Under the pieces are notes generated by a model. The model was not told the origin of the DNA. It ran no database searches and saw only the letters and a list, made by a program, of their open reading frames with translations. A program made the translations under genes and the position numbers. 64,000 nucleotides of DNA from Euptelea pleiosperma (taxonomy: Eukaryota > Streptophyta > Magnoliopsida > Ranunculales > Eupteleaceae), in assembly GCA_035048495.1 (NCBI GenBank), contig CM068540.1, positions 14,244,829 through 14,308,828 on the forward strand. The letters are read 5' to 3'. Every line of letters starts with the position of its first letter. The stretch's first letter is position 1. Positions 22,936 to 34,500 of this stretch are shown here, in pieces.

Positions 22936-23130
22936 TACACGTGCAGATATGATTTTCGTTGCATTTGGTGTGTCATTTTCCCGTGAAATATTTTGCCTAG
23001 GCTCACACAATATTTATGCCAAGACGTGAAAATAATTTATTAGCCCCTGCCATTTTAGCCTTGGTGGGCAAAATAATATTTTTCCACTGGGAAAATGTGA
23101 GAAAATGATCCCACTAACTTAAAGCCTACA

Positions 23131-23240
23131 TGTGGCACACCTTTTTGGGCCCACTTGCACCGTGAATGTTGACACGTGGCACACCTTTTTGGGTATGTCT
23201 ACCAATTTGAGATGTGGCACACCTTTTTGGGCCCACTGAT
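23131..23240. repeat. Three spaced copies of a GTGGCACACCTTTTTGGG motif
   Basis: TGTGGCACACCTTTTTGGGC or a close variant occurs near 23132, 23175 and 23215, spaced about 41-43 bp. Two copies continue into CCCAC. Confidence 0.75.
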
Positions 23241-23246
23241 CGTAGG

Positions 23247-23375
23247 GATGTTTGGCCCATCCCTGGGTGGACGTATATACAAAAATCAGGCTGATTGGTG
23301 ATTTTCAACCTTTGGATCTTTATACCTAAAATAATGCCAAATTTCCATGATTAAAAAATCAACCCATGAAAACTA
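23247..23375 (+). mobile_element. MITE fragment (GATGTTTGGCC family), left half
   Basis: It begins GATGTTTGGCCCATCCC and continues with AAAATCAGGCTGATTGGTGA and AACCTTTGGATCTTT, matching the left arm and interior of the better copy ending at 35070. The right arm is missing. Confidence 0.6.
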
Positions 23376-24044
23376 CTTGTGCAAGTGGGGCCAAAAAAAG
23401 GAAGCCACATGTCATATTGGTAAATAAATGAGGGTGGCAAAAAATCCATTCTCCATTTGGCCCATAAAAGTGTGTCGCACATTATTTTGGTAGATAGATT
23501 TGGGGGACCAACGTTTATGGTGTAAGTGGAGCCAAAAAGAGTGCCACATATGATTTAGGTGAGAGTAACATATTCCTTTTTCCTTCTTGATGGTAAAGCA
23601 TTTTTAGAGGCCACATGACACTGTTTCACTTTGACAACTGACAAGTACCGACTATGGTACACGTGCAGTGCGTAGGATAACTTTCGTAAATTTACTTACG
23701 CCATCCAAACACCGTGAAAATTTTAACGAGAAAATGATATTGTTGCCGATCACTTTCAAAATATTTTGAGGCGCAAATATTTAGGGGTGAAGTTAATAGA
23801 TTGAGACAATATATTCTCTCGAAAGTAAAAGGCTGACTAAACAAACATGCCCTTTAGCCCAAATGACATCCCAAACCCATTCGGAAAATACCCTCATTTT
23901 TGTTACTTTTTTATTTCTTAAATTTTTCATTCAATAGGCTGTTTTGTCTTTCGGCTTCCAAGGCACATATGTCACCCAAAATGCAGTCTCAAAAACTCAG
24001 ACAACTTTTTAAAAAAAAAAAGTACCCGAAGGGGACATGATGGA

Positions 24045-24215
24045 ATGTATGTTATGATTAGTGATTTAACCTTTGGATCTGAGCACGAGCACCCCAATAA
24101 TGCTCAATATCTATGGTCAAAAATCAACCCATGAAAATGACTCCAATGAAATCTTAAAAATAACTAATCAACCTGATTTTTTGCATGTGGCCAAAAATCC
24201 ATGCTGGTGATCTCT
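24045..24215 (+). mobile_element. MITE fragment (same family), degenerate
   Basis: The shared interior includes TTAACCTTTGGATCT, AATAATGCTCAA, GAAAATGACTCCAATG and AATCAACCTGATTTTTTG. The left TIR is lost, and the right TIR is reduced to GGCCAAAAATCC. Confidence 0.5.
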
Positions 24216-24243
24216 AAGAGTGTACCATGTGTAAGGTGCACGT

Positions 24244-24754
24244 TGTCACGACCATCTTGTCCAGCGTTGTTCGCATAGCCATGGCCCATTAGTTTTGTCG
24301 TATAGGTGTATAGTATGTTTTTGGAATAGTAAACGTCATTCTAAAACCAATAAAGAAGATGGAATCTGAATCCGAGGTGTAGGTGCAAAATGAAGTCAAA
24401 GTACGCTTCGCCTCAAGAGTTGATGTTTCCTATTCCAAGTATAAAAAAGTTGTATTTGCATACTTATAGGGGAGGTGAGTGTTGTAATTGAGTGGTGCTG
24501 TGCTTGACCCCTTGGCACATTCTTGCATCCTCTGCTCCCCTTGGAGTCTAGGATAGGTTGTAGTGTCTTTCCATTTTCATTACCATTTAAAGAACTAATC
24601 TTTGATTATTGTTCCATTTGTTGTGTATTCTTGCTTGTTGTGTGATTGTGATCTAGGCCGCGACCGAGACAATCGGGCCAGGCTGACTCGTGATCCAGTG
24701 GGTGATCGGGTGCCTCACGGATAAATTCCTAAGCCAAGGAAGGTGTCCGTGACA
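24244..24754 (+). repeat. 5' LTR of the chromovirus
   Basis: It begins TGTCACGACC and ends GTCCGTGACA, giving the inverted termini TGTCACG/CGTGACA. A PBS follows directly. Partner: 29188-29697. Confidence 0.92.
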
Positions 24755-24756
24755 GT

Positions 24757-24769
24757 TGGTATTATAGCC
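24757..24769 (+). other. Primer binding site, initiator-Met tRNA type
   Basis: TGGTATTATAGCC, two bases after the LTR, differs at two positions from TGGTATCAGAGCC, the sequence complementary to the 3' end of plant initiator tRNA-Met. Confidence 0.75.
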
Positions 24770-24791
24770 ATAATCCACCAGGGGGGACGTC

Positions 24792-25870
24792 ATGGCTCGA
24801 GGTACGGGTAGTTCGACAGTTGAGCAAGGCCACGGGAATACCACGCAACATTTGGAGGATTTGGAAGCACAGACAGCAATGGTTAGGGACATGACCGTCA
24901 GCCTAGCTCAGTTGGTGGAACATGTGGATGCCCTAAAGGAAGGGCAACATAGCATGGGTGGTTCAGTGGAAGCACTCAGTGAAGATACAAGGGGCACCTT
25001 TGAAGTATTACAAGCCCAGCTTGAGGACCTTACTGTGAAGGTCAATCTTTTGATGAGGACTGTTGGTACAGGGGGCACTAGGGTAGCTGAGCATGGACCT
25101 CCGGTGCGTGTGCCAGAGCCAAAGTCATATGGGGGAGCCAGGGACACGAAGGAGCTGGAGAACTTCCTCTTTGACATGGAACAATACTTTACGGCAGTAA
25201 GACCTGATTCAGAGGAGACGAAGGTCTCAATAGCTACCATGTACTTGTCTGGCGATGCCAAGTTGTGGTGGAGGACAAAGTACAATGAGATACAAAATGG
25301 TCGGTGTACCATTGACACTTGGGAAGCCTTGAAAAGGGATCTCAAGACACAGTTCCTGCCTGAGAACATAGATTATGTTGCTCGAAGGAACCTACGGAGA
25401 CTGCAACATACGGGCATGATCCGTGAGTACGTGAAGCAATTCTCAACAATCATGTTGGACATCCGTGACATGAGTGAGAAGGATAAGCTATTCTCCTTCA
25501 TGGAAGGGCTCAAGCCATGGGCTTAGGCAGAATTACAGAGACAATGAATCTAGGACATCGCTTCGACACAGGCAGCTACTGAGCGATTGACTGACTATGC
25601 CATGTCTGACCCAAACAAGAAGAAGACTACCTAAGAAAGTGGTGGGAAGAACTTTGGGTCAAACAAGGGAAAGGCCATGGGAGGTGATCGTAGGCCTAAC
25701 ATGAATCGATAGTCAACATCTACGAAGGGTTCAGGACCATCTACATTGACCTCCAAGCCAATCAAATGTTTCTTATGTTCAGGGCCACACAGAGTGGCAA
25801 ACTGTCCTCAGAAGCAAGCTCTCAATGCCTTGCAAGCATCACAAGGTCAACAGGAGAGTGCCGAGATGAT
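24792..25870 (+). pseudogene. gag of the chromovirus
   Basis: The start ATG at 24792 opens 244 codons. They carry a coiled-coil-like N-terminus and the plant gag core: PEPKSYGGARDTKELENFL, YLSGDAKLWW and FLPENIDYVARRNLR. A TAG at 25524-25526 ends it, followed in frame by TGA, TAG, TAA and TAG. Reading on, a zinc knuckle CX2CX3HX4C (CFLCSGPHRVANC) lies near 25770-25805. Most of these stops would be CAG, CAA or CGA with C changed to T. One frameshift near 25870 separates gag from protease, whereas chromoviruses normally encode a single Gag-Pol frame. The product would form the particle and bind element RNA. Confidence 0.88.
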
Positions 25871-25872
25871 AG

Positions 25873-26400
25873 GAAGATGAACCTAGGATCGGAGCTCTTA
25901 GGTTGTTGAATGCCCTGAAGGGGCAAGTTGGGGACAAGAAGACCTCAGCAAGGGGGTTGATGTTCCTTGATGTGAAGATCAATGGGAAGGCCACCCGAGC
26001 CATGGTGGACACGGGAGCTACCCATAACTTCGTCTCAGAAGTGGAAGCAAAGAGACTTGGGCTCACATTGGAGAAGGACTCGAGTAAGATCAAAGCAATG
26101 AATTCGGCGGCTCGGCCAATCCATGGTGTAGCCAAAGCAGTACCCTTAGAGATGGGGAAGTGGTTAGGGAGGACCAATATGATGGCCATTCCTATGGATG
26201 ACTTCGAAGTTATCTTGGGCATGGAGTTCTTGTATGAGGCCCAGGCGGTGCCTATGCCTTACTTGGAGTCATTATGCTTGTTTGGGGCGACTCCTTGTAT
26301 GGTCTCGACATCGACCAAGGGACATGGAGAAAAGTTTCTCTCAGCCCTATAGCTCAAGAAGGACTGAGGAAATGAGAGGTGACTTACATTGCGGCCCTGA
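25873..26400 (+). pseudogene. Retropepsin-type protease of the chromovirus
   Basis: A frame of about 160 codons carries the aspartic protease site MVDTGATHNFVSE (near 26000-26040) and the flap-side motif VILGMEFL (near 26210). It has no start of its own and would be cut from Gag-Pol. The catalytic Asp and DTG triplet are intact. A stop at 26350-26352 (TAG, probably CAG originally), a TGA and a frame change near 26370 separate it from RT. Confidence 0.85.
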
Positions 26401-27775
26401 AGGTTGACTTGGGAGAGTTGGATCAGCTACCAACACTTAGTGATGTACTTAAGGTGTTGGATGAGTTCAAAAATGTGATGCCGAAGGGGCTTCCTAAGTC
26501 ACTTCCCCCACGAGAGCGATCAACCACGAGATAGAATTGTTACCTAGAGCAAAGCCACCAGCCAAAGGTCCTTATTGTATAGCCCCACCTGAGTTGGCAG
26601 AGCTTAGGAAGCAGTTGGGAGAGCTACTGGAATCAGGCTTCATCCGCCCCTCCAAGGCGCCATATGGGGCACCAGTTCTCTTTCAAAAGAAACATGATGG
26701 GAGCTTAAGGTTGTGCATTGATTACCGAGCTCTAAACAAGGTAACGGTGCGCAACAAGTATCCCATCCCCTTGATCGCAGACTTGTTTGATCAGCTGGGT
26801 TTAGCAAGGTACTTCTCAAAGTTGGACCTGCGATCAGGGTACTATCAGGTCCGTATAGCTGATGGAGACGAGCCGAAGATGACTTGCGTCACTCGCTATG
26901 GCGCATTCGAGTTTAGGGTCATGCCCTTTGGGCTGACTAATGCACCAGATACATTTTGCACCTTGATGAATGAGATCTTCCATGAACACCTAGACAAGTT
27001 TGTGGTGGTGTATCTGGATGACATCGTGGTCTATAGCTCAACATTAGAGGAACATGTTGGGCACCTGCGGACTGTGTTTGACCTGCTAAAGAAGAACCAC
27101 TTATATGTGAAGGAGGAGAAGTGTTGCTTCGGTCAGGAGCATATTGGGTTCTTGGGTCACTACATTGGGGTAGGACAAGTTAAGATGGACATGGAGAAGG
27201 TCAGCCATTCAAGAGTGGAAGACTCCGACCACAGTGACCGAGCTGAGGTCATTCTTGGGCTTGGTGAACTATTACCGCAAGTTCATCCAAGGTTACTCTG
27301 CTCGAGCCACGCCACTTACTGAGTTGTTGAAGAAGGATCGGCCCTGGGTGTGGTCAACAGAGTACCGCCAAGCTTTTGAGGACTTGAAGCTTGTTGTAGC
27401 TCAAGATCCTGTCCTTGCCCTCCCGGACTTGGGCAAGCCTTTTGAAGTTCACACTAATGCCTCGGATTATGCCCTTGGTGGGGTACTTGTGCAAGAGGGT
27501 CATCCGGTTGCTTACGAAAGTCGCAAGCTCTCTAAGACGGAAAGACGCTATACAACTCAGGAAAAGGAGTTGTTAGCCATCATCCATTGCCTACGAGTTT
27601 GGAGGCACTACCTACTGGGGTCAAATTTTGTAATCAAGACCGATAATGTTGCGGCAACTCACTTCATGACCCAGAAGAAGTTAACTTCCAAGCAAGCTCA
27701 CTGACAAGAGTTCTTAGCAGAGTTCGACCTGGAACTAGAGTAAAGGCCAGGACGAACAAATCATGTTGCTGATGC
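26400..27775 (+). pseudogene. Reverse transcriptase and RNase H of the chromovirus
   Basis: RT motifs in order are SGFIRPSKAPYGAPVLFQKK, LCIDYRALNKVT, YFSKLDLRSGYYQVR, the catalytic VVYLDDIVVYS (near 27000-27040) and IGFLGHYI. A frameshift near 27200 leads into SFLGLVNYYRKFI and the connection domain. RNase H follows from about 27440 with FEVHTNASDYALGGVL and EKELLAIIHCLRVWRHYL. The first RNase H catalytic Asp (TDAS in relatives) is Asn here. A TGA at 27703-27705 probably replaces the Trp codon of the following motif. Another frameshift lies near 26510. Confidence 0.9.
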
Positions 27776-28790
27776 CTTGAGTCGCAAGGCTGAGTTGTGT
27801 GCTCTAAGGATGGAGGAACAACGAAGTGTTCACCAGTTGAAGGTCACGTTGCTCGACCGTGTTCGGGAAGCACTGAAGATCGACCCAGATGCAAAGACCC
27901 TTTGGCCCATGGTAGAGGAAGGGAGATCCGAACGCTTCTACATCCAGGAGGGATTGTTGTACGCAAAAGGGAGTCGTCTTTACATGCCACGGTCGGGAGA
28001 ACTAAGGAAGAACCTTTTGAAGGAGTATCACAACACTCCTTGGGCGGGTCACCCGGGGTGGTGCCGCACCTTTGCCCTGCTAGAGCGGGGTTACTACTGG
28101 CCAAATATGCGGGATGATGTTGCAGAATATGTGAAGACATGCCTCATATGCCAGCAAGATAAAGTGGAGAGGGAGAAGCCCCTAGGACTTTTGGAGCCTT
28201 TGCCAATACCTCAAAGACCATGGGAGAGTGTATCCATGGATTTTATATCGACTTTACCAAAAGTGGGGGAGTATGGGTCCATTTTGGTGGTGGTGGATCG
28301 ATTTTCTAAGTATGCAACCATCATCCCTGCTGCATTGCACTACACTGCTGAGGAGACGGCTTACTTGTTCCTGAAGTATGTGGTGAAGTACTGGGGAGTA
28401 CCTCAAAACATTGTGAGTGATAGGGACTCGAGATTCACAGGACGCTTTTGGATGGAACTCTTCAAGCTCCTTGGATCTCAATTGGACTTCTCGACAAGTA
28501 GCCACCCTCAAACAGATGGACAAACCGAGTGATTCAATGCACTCCTTGAAGAATACCTAAGGCACTTTGTAAGTGCAAACCAGAAGAATTGGGTGAATTT
28601 GCTCGATGTGGCACAATTTTGTATCAATCTGCAGCTGAGATCTTCATCCAATAAGAGTGCTTTCGAACTGGTCACAGGCCAACAACCAAGGAAACCTCAT
28701 AACTTCAAGGTGGGAGACTTGGTCCTTGTCAAGCTCAAACAAGATCAATGGAGATTCTTCCGCAAAGCTCACAAGGGTCTTATTCGATGA
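27776..28790 (+). pseudogene. Integrase of the chromovirus
   Basis: The HHCC zinc-binding part is present (H and H in EYHNTPWAGH, then CLICQ, with the first Cys just upstream). The DDE core has Asp in SVSMDFISTLPK, Asp in NIVSDRDSRF and Glu in LLEEYLRHF. An in-frame TGA at 28530-28532, after QTDGQTE, fits CGA changed to TGA. After TGQQPRKPH the frame jumps directly to NFKVGDLVLVKLKQ, whereas related elements have several dozen residues between these blocks, so an internal deletion near 28700 is likely. TGA ends the ORF at 28788. Confidence 0.88.
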
Positions 28791-29170
28791 TGCTAGGGTC
28801 CGTTTCCTATCACTGCACAAGTTGGGAAAGTTTCATTCAAAGTGCAGTTGCCCCACTATCTCTCCAAGAGCCACAATGTATTTCATGCGAGTTGCCTGAA
28901 GCCCTATCATGAAGATCCAGCAGATCCAACTTGCAACATCCAGACGAGACTCACGCCAAACATAACATCAATGCCGGGAAGAGAAGTAGAATGTGTTCTA
29001 GCTGATCGGCGTGCCAACAACCTTCCGAACAAGCCATAGAGATTGAGTACTTGATCAAGTAGAAGGGACTACCAGATGCGGAGACCAGTTGGGAACAAGC
29101 CAGCTCATTGATCCCTCATGCAAACAAGATTGAAGAGTACTTGGCGAAAAAGTCGATGAGGGCGTCGACC
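28790..29170 (+). pseudogene. Integrase C-terminus with chromodomain
   Basis: After the stop, shifted frames continue with QLPHYLSKSHNVFHASCLKP, typical of the chromovirus integrase tail. Near 29035-29100 comes a chromodomain reading IEIEYLIK-stop-KGLPDAETSWE. The stop (TAG, 29060-29062) stands where chromodomains have the conserved Trp of KWKG. Such domains tether integration to modified chromatin. The frame then runs to a stop just before the PPT. Confidence 0.8.
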
Positions 29171-29174
29171 TCAT

Positions 29175-29187
29175 AAGTGGGGGAATC
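29175..29187 (+). other. Polypurine tract of the chromovirus
   Basis: AAGTGGGGGAATC directly precedes the 3' LTR. It primes plus-strand synthesis in such elements. Confidence 0.75.
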
Positions 29188-29697
29188 TATCACGACCATC
29201 TTGTCCAGCGCTTTTCGCATGGCAATGGCCCATCAGTTTTGTCGTATAGGTGTGTAGTATGTTTTCGGAATAGTAAACATTATTCTAAAACCACAGAAAA
29301 AGACAGAATTTGAATCTGAGGTGTAGGTGCAAAATGAAGTCAAAGTACGCTTTGCCTCAAGAATTGATGTTTCCTATTCCAAGTATAAAAAAGTTGTATT
29401 TGCATACTTATAGGGGAGGTGAGTGCTGTAATTGAGTGGTGCTGTGCTTGACCCCTTGGCACATTCTTGCATCCTCTGCTCCCCTTGGAGTCTAGGATAG
29501 GTTGTAGTGTCTTTCCATTTCCATTACCATTTAATGAACTAATCTTTGATTCTTATTCCATCTGTTGTGTATTCTTGCTTATTATGTGATTGTGATCTAG
29601 GCCGCGACCGGGACGACCGGGCTAGGCTGACTTGTGATCCAGTGGGTGATCGGGTGCCTCACGGATAAATTCTAAGCCAAAGAAGGTGTCCGTGACA
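29188..29697 (+). repeat. 3' LTR of the chromovirus
   Basis: It starts TATCACGACC, with the canonical TG mutated to TA, and ends GTCCGTGACA. It aligns over its whole length with 24244-24754. Confidence 0.92.
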
Positions 29698-29930
29698 ATG
29701 TGCATCATCGTGGCATACCCCTAATTTGGATTAAGGGGAAATCGTTATAAAAAATTAGTGGAAGGCATGTGCATTAGGCGCGCATGATATAAGACCTTTT
29801 TTGTTGGAAGAATGGACAAATTAAGAAAGTTTCAATCCAAAGGGTAGTTTTGAAGATTATGTTTAAAGGAGTAGAACTTTCCTGACTGGCCGTGGACGTG
29901 CCATACTCTTAGAAGATGCTGATTGTATAG
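29698..29930. other. Spacer between chromovirus and solo LTR
   Basis: 233 bp without recognisable features. It ends with TATAG (29926-29930), the left TSD of the next solo LTR. Confidence 0.5.
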
Positions 29931-31553
29931 TGAAATAACAATTGGTCCGTTCTCTTTAATCCAATATACCTAAAGGGGGGGGGGGTTGATTAGGTATTTA
30001 AAATTAATTATACCTACACAGTTTAATTGATCTATGGTAGGGGAACAAAATTACATGCCTTATTTGTTTGATCAAAGATTAACACAACCAACTTAAATCA
30101 AATATACCTCCGTGGTATATTTTCTTTTCGTCATTTGGTCTAATCAAGATAGATAGTGGAATATAAATAAATAATCACACAAAACAAGAGATTTTTATGT
30201 GGAAACCTTAGCCAAGGAAAAACCACGGGACCACGTCCAGACGAAAAGTATCACTAACTGAAAAGTTAAACGAAATAAAGTTAACCTACGTAGCACCGTT
30301 GCAAATACAGCTTCCAACCTTAGCCAAGGCCCACTGCCGATGCGTCCACATTCTCTGAATCAATGCTACGAATCCACGCACGTTGTCCGCTTGTTCAGTT
30401 TGGTACACCCCAAACCTACTATCGATCGACTGCTCCGATCTTAATTCTCAACACTCTCACCTTTGCCGAAGGTGAAAGATTCATTATACCCTGAACCCTA
30501 GGTTGCTCAATGGTGTTGAATCACATTGGTACACTCAAGCTACTAGGTCGAATATCTAAGTAGAACACCTAAGCTGAGGAATAGATCAAGCACTTGGCTT
30601 TGATCGAGAAGATGAACAAGCTCACAAGATGTGAATGAGAAACAAGCTTATTGCTCTTCGAATGGACACTCTAATAAATAAATATTTTCTTCTCTCTTTT
30701 GAAGTATAGAGCCACTCTGTGTGTCTGTGTGTCTTTAGAGAATGTATAGAAGGGTAGTATTTATAGAATTCGTGACCTTGAGTCATGTAGAACATGAGAG
30801 AATGGAACCAAGAATTTTGGATCTAAGAAAGACTGAGATCGTGCTAAGTCCAATCGATTGTACTCTAGGTCCAATCGATTGGGCAATGTCCAATCGATTG
30901 GGTATTAGTGTCCAATCGATTGGCCTCAATAAAGTTTTTGTTCCGTAGGCTCCAATTGATTTTACAGAGGTCTCCAATCGATTGGGCTATGATCATGTTC
31001 TGTCTCACAGACTCCAATCAATTTTATAGATGTGTTCAATCGATTGGGCTTTGATCATGTTCTACTTCATAGCCTCTAATCAATTTCACAAAGTCTCCAA
31101 TCGATTGGGCATTTATCATGTTCTGCCTCGTAACTTCCAATCGATTTCACAGAGTCCTCCAAGCAATTGGACTATGTCCAATTGATTGGATAAGTTCCAA
31201 TCGATCGGACTCTCCCATTAGTCAAAATATTTGACTGAGACTCGGGTCTGTCCTATGACTAGGTTTGACCATTATATTTTATTCATTTTAAACCTATTCC
31301 TATGGCCACTAATTCACTTACCTTCCTAAACAAGCATACACGATCTGTAACCGACAAATGGGTAGTTACTCAGATGACTCCTGTCGTCGACCGTCTAATT
31401 CTTGTTGTTTTTATCTTCTAGTCTTCACATAGTTGGCAAAGTATGCGTACCACGACATCTCCACACTACACCGGTGCTTGTGCCAATGGTTACAATAATG
31501 TTTTTATGTCAAACAGAATCTTTGCCAAATTGAATATGAAAATATTTCTTACA
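29931..31553 (-). mobile_element. Solo LTR, SIRE-type (family 1), minus strand
   Basis: A 1623-bp copy of the LTR at 10316-11985 in reverse. The plus strand starts TGAAATAACAATTGG and ends AAATATTTCTTACA. It has a perfect TSD TATAG (29926-29930 and 31554-31558). A G-run with GGTTGATTAGG lies near 29976-29998. The TATA box on the minus strand is near 30760, and the 12-mer array lies at 30845-31205. No internal region is attached. Confidence 0.88.
30845..31205. repeat. CCAATCGATTGG array in the minus-strand solo LTR
   Basis: About 14 copies of CCAATCGATTGG or close variants occur. The four nearest the TATA box (30850-30925) are the best preserved and about 22 bp apart; farther out they alternate with spacers containing TTCTGCCTC or TTCTGTCTC. 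The order matches the array at 10659-11060 in reverse. Confidence 0.8.
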
Positions 31554-31564
31554 TATAGATGTTT

Positions 31565-34500
31565 TGTCATACCCCGAACACGGTTACTTAGATATGACCC
31601 AAAAATCCGCGGATCGACCCGTACCCGAACCCAGAGGTGATCAATGAATGTCCCTTAGTGGTCTAATTAGGTCAATTAAACTACTAAGATTTCTTTCGAA
31701 AACCCACAAAGTATAAAAATGTCTAGATGTAGAAAACAAATAAATAAAATAATTCATAAATCAAATAATTCAATCCATTAACTAAGTATGAAGAGAATGA
31801 GGTAAGAGCATGCTCTCAATCAAAGGCCTACATACTCGTGAAAATAAATAACTAATATTTAAAAATAATCAAAATAAAGTCTTCTAAAGTATCGGATCGA
31901 CTCGCAAATCATCGCTGATCTACTTAAGTGTATCAAAGTCTTCTGTCTTGAAATCCTCCATGTACTTAGCTCATCAAAATTTGAAATCATATCGGTGTAG
32001 GACCTTGAGCCGATGCCTAATAATTCAACAGCGTGCATGGCATGATGTCATACTATACAAGTTTTTAATCAATATATGCATCTCTATCATATAATAAGGA
32101 TGACATGAATATGACGGTGAATGCAAAGTGAGTACGGGATGCACATGCAACTAGTACCTATAACCACATAGGGTCTCCATCTCCTTCCTACACTAGGAGC
32201 AGTCTCATCGATCCATTTGCATAATATAATAACGGCTATGTCCTTTCCCCTTAGGGTACCAAACCCTGATTAATTAGTAAAACTAATATAAACATATATA
32301 ATATACTTCAACCCCGTTCCCTTATGCTCCCCTTATATAAAATAATAACATAATGATTATGTTATGACAACAAGATGGTACTAGAGTAATATGGCATAAG
32401 CAACACATGTATTTAAAATTAAGTAAGAATCTAAAATGAACACACGATCATCAAAAGTAATAACATGGGAACAAACCAAAATTAGATAACATAAATAATA
32501 TGTAAACAATCACGGCAGATCACGATCAACACGGATGAACAATATAAGTGAAAACCGCAAGAGAATCTAATACTCAATGGCCGAACTCTATAAGAGATCC
32601 AAAACACATGGGTGGGATCTCTGCATACAAGTCTAGGTCAACCAATTTAGGTTTTAATCAAACAACAATGACTAAACCCCTTAATAGTCAATAAGTCATA
32701 ACCAAACCACTAAGGGTTTCCAAGGCCATTAATTGTCCAAAATTCAAGAAATATGTTTTTTTTGCAGAAAAATATGTTTTCTTGTAAAAATCATAATTAA
32801 AAAATATAAATTAGAAAGATACAAACTCAATGGATTTGAAGACTATATTCATTGAGGTTTCTACAAAAAATAAATCAAAAATATTTATTTTTAAAATCTA
32901 AGTTGAAATTCTTAAAGAATTGAACCGCACAAAATATGAAATTCTATGTTTTATAGAAAATGTTAGCACCTTAGAAAAGTTACAACTAAATAAATACATA
33001 TCCAGAAAATACAAAGTCAACAAATTTGAAAAATAGATTCAAAGAGGTTTCTAAAAAAAATAAATAAAAAAATATTTAATTTTAAAATATATGTGTAAAT
33101 CCTTAATGAATTGGACTGTACAAAATCTGAAATTTTAAGTTTTGCAGGCAAGTCCAGCACCTTAGAAATATCATAACTAAATAAATACACATCAGAAAAA
33201 TACAAACTCAACGGATCTGAAAAATATATTCATATAGGTTTCTATAAACAATAATTAGAAAATTTTCCAAGTTCAAAATATAGGTCGAAATTCTTAATAA
33301 AGTGGACCACACAGAATCTAAAATTATGGATTTTGTAGAAAGGTCCAACACATTATAAAAATCATAACTAAATAAATAAAAATAAAAAAATATATAAACT
33401 CAACGTCTATAGAAAATAAATTTATAAATGTTTCTAGGAAAAATATTTAAATCATAAATATACAACAAAAATGATAAATAACATAGTCATCCGTTAAGGG
33501 TGCCAAAAAAACTATGGCCGAACTTATCATAGTGGCACAAAACAAAGATCAACTCAATAAGAATAAAGTAAATCTTGCCCAAATTAATTTATTATAAATA
33601 TCAACCATTGCATAATGAAAGAGAAATAAAAGTTTAAAGAAAAACAAGCATATGATGGATCAAACAGACTTATCTTTCTTGATCTTTAATGGAGATTAAA
33701 AGTTTCTTTAAATTTGAAAGTTGTCGGATCGTTCTTTTCTCGGAGTATGTTTTTCTATTTCAGAGTTCCCGTCAATTCTTCCTTCTTGTTAGAGTGCGAT
33801 CGGTGCCCGAATGAAAGTTTAATGGAGGTTTCTCTTTTCTTTAATGGAGTTTGAGTTTGAGGTTTCTCTATTTAAGGTTTTCATAAATAGGTTTAGGGAA
33901 TGATTATAGTTTGTATTTTATGTGAAATTCATAACTCTTAAAGGGATGATTTTTTCAACCCTCTAAAACTCATATTTTTGATTATTTATGATTTATAAAT
34001 GAGCCCAATGCCCATAAATATCAACTAGCATTCATTAAGATTATTACTAAGCCCAAAAGGTCTTTAAATTGGCCCTAGGGACCCACCTAACAATTGTAAC
34101 TCAAAAATGTGATGATTTAATATATATCATACATGTATGTCCAATACCATATATTATATTATAAATATTCATTACAACATGAATATTATCAATTAGATTA
34201 TATAATATAAATTAAACGTTCATATAATAAGGTATTGATACATGTCACGTACATATAAATCACAGAATAGTCTAAGTATAAAAAATCATAAAAACGTTCA
34301 AAGTCTCGAAAAAGTGTCAAGACGACATCGAAATGACCTAAGAAGTGATTTACGGGTCCCGCATTCATAATAAATAATAAAATATATTTAAATATTATTT
34401 TTGAAAATATAAAAATGGTATAAAAGTTCAAAAATTAATAAAATACTATTTTTGTTAAAATCTTATGAAATCTCCTTCGGGGTTTTCATGTCTTTGAAAA

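Larger units (their letters stand above)
24244..29697 (+). mobile_element. Ty3/gypsy chromovirus, near complete but dead
   Basis: A 5454-bp element with LTRs of 511 and 510 bp, an iMet-type PBS, gag, protease, RT, RNase H, integrase, a chromodomain and a PPT, in normal Ty3/gypsy order. By eye the LTRs differ at about 30-40 positions, roughly 93% identical, so this is an old insertion. Flanks CACGT (24239-24243) and ATGTG (29698-29702) are not a clean TSD. Every reading frame is broken, mostly by stops explained by C-to-T or G-to-A changes. The KWKG-type chromodomain places it among plant chromoviruses; the clade is not assigned. Confidence 0.92.

Noticed and set aside
25903..26352. Protease ORF as an independent gene with its own start
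   Set aside because: The apparent start is TTG, not a plant start codon; the frame extends upstream and belongs to a Gag-Pol protein.
24239..29702. CACGT/ATGTG as the TSD of the chromovirus
   Set aside because: The 5-mers do not match without shifting and assuming a mutation; reported as no clean TSD.
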